Shown piece after piece: positions 6,713 to 8,358 of a stretch of 8,358 nt of DNA. The translations under genes were made by a program, and so were the position numbers. The notes under the pieces are model-generated. The model saw only the letters and a list, made by a program, of their open reading frames with translations. It ran no database searches and was not told the origin of the DNA. The DNA lies in NCBI GenBank assembly GCA_031552825.1, contig JAVBMD010000015.1:1-8358 (forward strand), given 5' to 3'. This stretch comes from WQXF01 sp031552825 (GTDB lineage: Bacteria; Bacillota; Clostridia; Christensenellales; Aristaeellaceae). Numbering within the stretch: the stretch's first letter is position 1; the number at the start of each line of letters is the position of its first letter.

Positions 6713-7195
6713 ATGAGCTTTTCGCAGAGAATGGGCATCAAATCCTTGGAGAAGGCGCTGCAGACCGATAGCATGGATAAGGCGCTGCGCAACGGCCTGT
6801 GGAACCAAATCCGCCGATGCGTGCTGCTCGGCGTGGAATATAACGCGCGCACCGGCAGGGCGTTCCAAACCTACAACTATCGCATGGTCGGCAAGATTTG
6901 GAGCGAGTTTTTTCGCGAAAGATGCGTCGAGATCCGCGAGGAAAACTGCGAGGCATATGTGGCGCGCTGTTACGCGTTCATCACCGAGGGGCGCTGGAAC
7001 GACGTATACGATCTGGTGGAATTTCTGCAGCAAAGCGTTTCCAACAGGAGCGACCGCGCATACTTCGCGGAGTGCATCAACGGCGTGCTGCGCGCGGAGC
7101 GCTCCGCCTACCGCTTCACCGAAGGCCTGCTGCGCCCCATCGGCGGCGCGACAGGGAACGAAGGTCTGCGCATGCTGGGCGGGTTTGCGGGGTAA
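6713..7195 (+). CDS. Orphan AbiJ N-terminal domain (AbiJ_NTD4-like), truncated
   Basis: A 160-residue protein matching the N-terminal domain of AbiJ-type abortive-infection proteins. It shows FSQRMG (3-8), the Q17-x-D-S-M21-D-x-x-LRNGLWN block (to 31), W95-N-D-V-Y-D-L-V-E-F104, and N123-G-V-L-R-x-E-R-S-A-Y-R-F (to 135) followed by P142-I143. In full-length relatives this domain is followed by a HEPN-like part of about 130 residues. Here the protein instead ends after about 17 Gly-rich residues, and I find no trace of the HEPN part in any downstream frame. AAGGAG (6697-6702) lies ten bases before the ATG. The family acts in phage abortive infection; this copy may be a decayed relic, a stand-alone domain or an inhibitor-like fragment. 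Family assignment is by pattern recognition. Confidence 0.75.
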   Translation: MSFSQRMGIKSLEKALQTDSMDKALRNGLWNQIRRCVLLGVEYNARTGRAFQTYNYRMVGKIWSEFFRERCVEIREENCEAYVARCYAFITEGRWNDVYDLVEFLQQSVSNRSDRAYFAECINGVLRAERSAYRFTEGLLRPIGGATGNEGLRMLGGFAG

Positions 7196-7198
7196 TGC

Positions 7199-7600
7199 GG
7201 CGCTTTGCTGCGCTACGCTACGCTACGCTTCGCTCGGAAGGCTTTTGGCCTTCCGAGCGGTTGGGTACGCGCTGCGGCGCGCCTCCCGTTGGTCGGGGGG
7301 AGGGGAATGTTTTCCTCCGCTGCGCTACGGAAAACGCCCCGCCCGCCCGGCAAAGCCGGGCGATACGATTGCAGCGTCGGCTGCGGCCGGGGAACCTGGC
7401 TGCCTGCGGGCAGCGGCGGGGTTCGCCTGCGGGCGGTGGGGAACGGAATCCCACCACCGCTGCGGCGGTCTCCCCGTCGGCAGCGCGGAGGCCGCCGCTT
7501 ACGCGGTGGAGGGATTCCGTCCACGGAGGGATTCCGTCTCCGACTAGGGGCTGGAGCCAAGCGGCGCAGCCCGCGCGCGGGGTTCGGGGTGCGCAGCACC
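7199..7600. repeat. Dense field of GC-rich stem-loops
   Basis: A 400-base GC-rich stretch with no credible gene; long frames cross it but are low-complexity Arg/Ala/Gly-rich and lack ribosome binding sites. It holds: a CGCTA tandem repeat (7211-7234); a perfect 12-bp hairpin (7231-7242 with 7248-7259); five short hairpins closed over a TGCG loop (7268-7281, 7378-7389, 7399-7414, 7424-7435, 7456-7469); GTTTTCC (7309-7315) with GGAAAAC (7329-7335); CGCCCGGC (7344-7351) with GCCGGGCG (7355-7362); GGTGGG (7435-7440) with CCCACC (7450-7455); two hairpins around repeated GGGATTCCGT (7506-7524 and 7524-7542); and GGTGC (7588-7592) with GCACC (7596-7600). It begins where the AbiJ-domain gene stops. 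It resembles a REP/BIME-style palindromic intergenic element, an analogy not checked by search. Confidence 0.7.
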
Positions 7601-7760
7601 ACAAAAAAACCCAAGCAGGCGTTAGAGCGCCCGGGAGGGAAGCCGCGGTTGCTTCGCATGCAGCTTCGCTATACTTGGAGGGGTGAAGGTTGTTCCGCTG
7701 CTAGGGATTGGGAGAGCGCGGGCGCAAGCTTTCCGGTCGCCTTGGAAATCGCTCGGGCAT
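7601..7760. other. Intergenic stretch with no recognised feature
   Basis: Between the stem-loop field and the next terminator I see no gene with a ribosome binding site, no tRNA and no strong promoter. A short frame ending at 7777 reads ALEIARAL near its end, faintly like the last helices of a helix-turn-helix protein, but this is too little to call a pseudogene. Confidence 0.4.
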
Positions 7761-7763
7761 TGC

Positions 7764-7814
7764 AAAAAACGGCATAGATACAAAAGCGGCGTGGAGGATC
7801 TGCGCCGTTTTTTT
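7764..7814 (+). terminator. Rho-independent terminator, plus strand
   Basis: CGGCG (7787-7791) pairs with CGCCG (7803-7807), followed by seven T residues (7808-7814). An alternative, longer pairing uses AAAAAACGGC (7764-7773) with GCCGTTTTTT (7804-7813). It would stop any transcript leaving the AbiJ-domain gene through the stem-loop field and insulate the following regulator gene. Confidence 0.65.
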
Positions 7815-7881
7815 GTGTGCCGTCGGGGAAGGGTGCTTTCATGAGATATAATGCTTGTGGGCTATATTGTCAAAAAAGTTG

Positions 7882-7910
7882 TTGCCTAAAAGTGCATATT
7901 CGTTTATAAT
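7882..7910 (+). promoter_or_regulatory. Promoter of the XRE regulator gene
   Basis: TTGCCT (7882-7887), a 17-base spacer and a perfect TATAAT (7905-7910). Transcription would start near 7917, giving a leader of about 29 bases. A second TATAATGC at 7847 lacks a -35 box. Confidence 0.75.
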
Positions 7911-7945
7911 GCGATAGAGATAACACCGCGACGAGGAGGGCGTGT

Positions 7946-8206
7946 ATGGACTACGCGAAGCTGGGAAAACAAATCCGGCAGGAGCGCCGCGCGCAGCGGC
8001 TCACGCAGGCCGAGCTGGCGGAGGAGGTCGGCGTGTCGCTGTCCTTTCTGGGGCATATCGAGCGCGGCACCCGCGTGCCGAGCTTGGAAACGCTGGTGAC
8101 CATCGCGAACCAGCTGCGCGTGTCGATGGATTACCTGCTGGACGATTCGCTGGCGCAGGAATCCGCGCGAGCGTGGAGCGGCGCGGGACACGGCAAAACG
8201 CAATAA
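7946..8206 (+). CDS. Small XRE-family helix-turn-helix transcriptional regulator
   Basis: An 86-residue DNA-binding protein made of one HTH_3/XRE domain (about residues 6-65) and a 20-residue polar tail. The core reads LGKQIRQER, then LTQAELAEEVGV (19-30) as the first helix pair, a recognition helix around S31-R40 with HIERG, and P45-S-L-E-T-L followed by the typical ending M61-D-Y-L-L. There is no dimerisation, sensor or peptidase domain, so it is of the single-domain type found next to mobile elements, toxin genes and stress loci. AGGAGG (7934-7939) lies six bases before the ATG. It is transcribed alone from a near-consensus promoter and ends at a terminator. No partner gene follows, since a tRNA lies beyond on the other strand. 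Its target is unknown; autoregulation is common in the family. Confidence 0.9.
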   Translation: MDYAKLGKQIRQERRAQRLTQAELAEEVGVSLSFLGHIERGTRVPSLETLVTIANQLRVSMDYLLDDSLAQESARAWSGAGHGKTQ

Positions 8207-8250
8207 AAATTACAGTAAAACATAACAATAGAATATATAATAAAGCATAA

Positions 8251-8284
8251 CAAAAAAGACCGCCGGAACGACGATCTTTTTTTG
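8251..8284. terminator. Bidirectional terminator between the regulator and tRNA-Gly
   Basis: A hairpin (8258-8265 with 8269-8276, loop GAA) is flanked by six A residues on the left and seven T residues on the right, so it can end transcripts from both sides. In the plus-strand RNA two C-A mismatches interrupt the stem. In the minus-strand RNA the same positions become G-U pairs, so the structure is better for the tRNA transcript. Confidence 0.75.
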
Positions 8285-8303
8285 TTGGCCTTTGGCCTTC
8301 CGC

Positions 8304-8358
8304 TGGAGCGGGTGATGGGAATCGAACCCACGTGGCCAGCTTGGAAGGCTGGAGCTCT
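8304..8358 (-). tRNA. tRNA-Gly (anticodon UCC), 5' end outside the window
   Basis: The minus strand from 8358 down to 8304 reads as the 3' three quarters of a tRNA. There is the end of the D arm, an anticodon stem CCAGC/GCTGG with loop CTTCCAA (anticodon TCC at 8345-8343), a T arm GTGGG-TTCGATT-CCCAT, the acceptor strand CACCCGC, discriminator T, and an encoded CCA (8306-8304). UCC decodes GGA and related glycine codons. The 5' acceptor strand and most of the D arm, about 20 bases, lie beyond the right edge. Confidence 0.93.

Noticed and set aside
7199..7600. CRISPR-like array
   Set aside because: The repeats are inverted, differ in sequence and length, and lack regular spacers; no cas gene is present.
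7205..7777. Long plus- and minus-strand frames through the stem-loop field
   Set aside because: The frames are open only because of the high GC content; the sequence is better explained by inverted repeats.
7690..7777. Possible remnant of a second helix-turn-helix gene (ALEIARAL near the end)
   Set aside because: Only about 17 residues look suggestive, with no recognition helix upstream, so it cannot be told from chance.

Overview
The window looks like chromosomal DNA of a GC-rich member of the Bacillota (Clostridia type, probably a gut lineage). Signs of this are strong AGGAGG-type ribosome binding sites, Rho-independent terminators with long T tracts, TTGNNN/TATAAT promoters, a lipobox lipoprotein and a tRNA gene with an encoded CCA end. 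This placement is an inference from style; no phylogenetic marker gene is present.

Layout. Bases 1-230 hold no convincing gene. They are a run of hairpins ending in a plus-strand terminator, facing the terminator of a minus-strand operon. That operon (about 1768 down to 236) has its own extended -10 promoter and encodes a possible 31-residue membrane peptide and two DUF4230-type proteins, one membrane-anchored and one a lipoprotein. Diverging from it, a very GC-rich gene (1940-3877, plus) encodes a secreted protein made almost entirely of RCC1-like repeats. Only 10 bases separate its stop from the stop of a convergent gene (3888-6377, minus). That gene encodes an 829-residue fusion of about nine TPR repeats with a metallo-beta-lactamase-fold domain that keeps the metal ligands.

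A 335-base divergent spacer, with palindromes, short direct repeats and a 13-codon upstream ORF, separates it from a 160-residue plus-strand gene. This protein matches the N-terminal domain of AbiJ-type abortive-infection proteins (AbiJ_NTD4) but lacks the usual C-terminal HEPN-like domain. Its coding frame ends where a dense 400-base field of GC-rich stem-loops begins. After a terminator comes a small XRE-family regulator with a near-consensus promoter. The window ends inside a minus-strand tRNA-Gly(UCC), which shares a bidirectional terminator with the regulator.

How it may fit together. The most system-like part is the divergent pair of TPR-MBL protein and orphan AbiJ N-terminal domain, followed by a small XRE regulator next to a tRNA. 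This resembles accessory or defence-island DNA, possibly partly decayed. The DUF4230 operon and RCC1 protein look like an envelope/secretion neighbourhood with no clear link to it. No CRISPR array, transposase, integrase or complete known defence system is visible.
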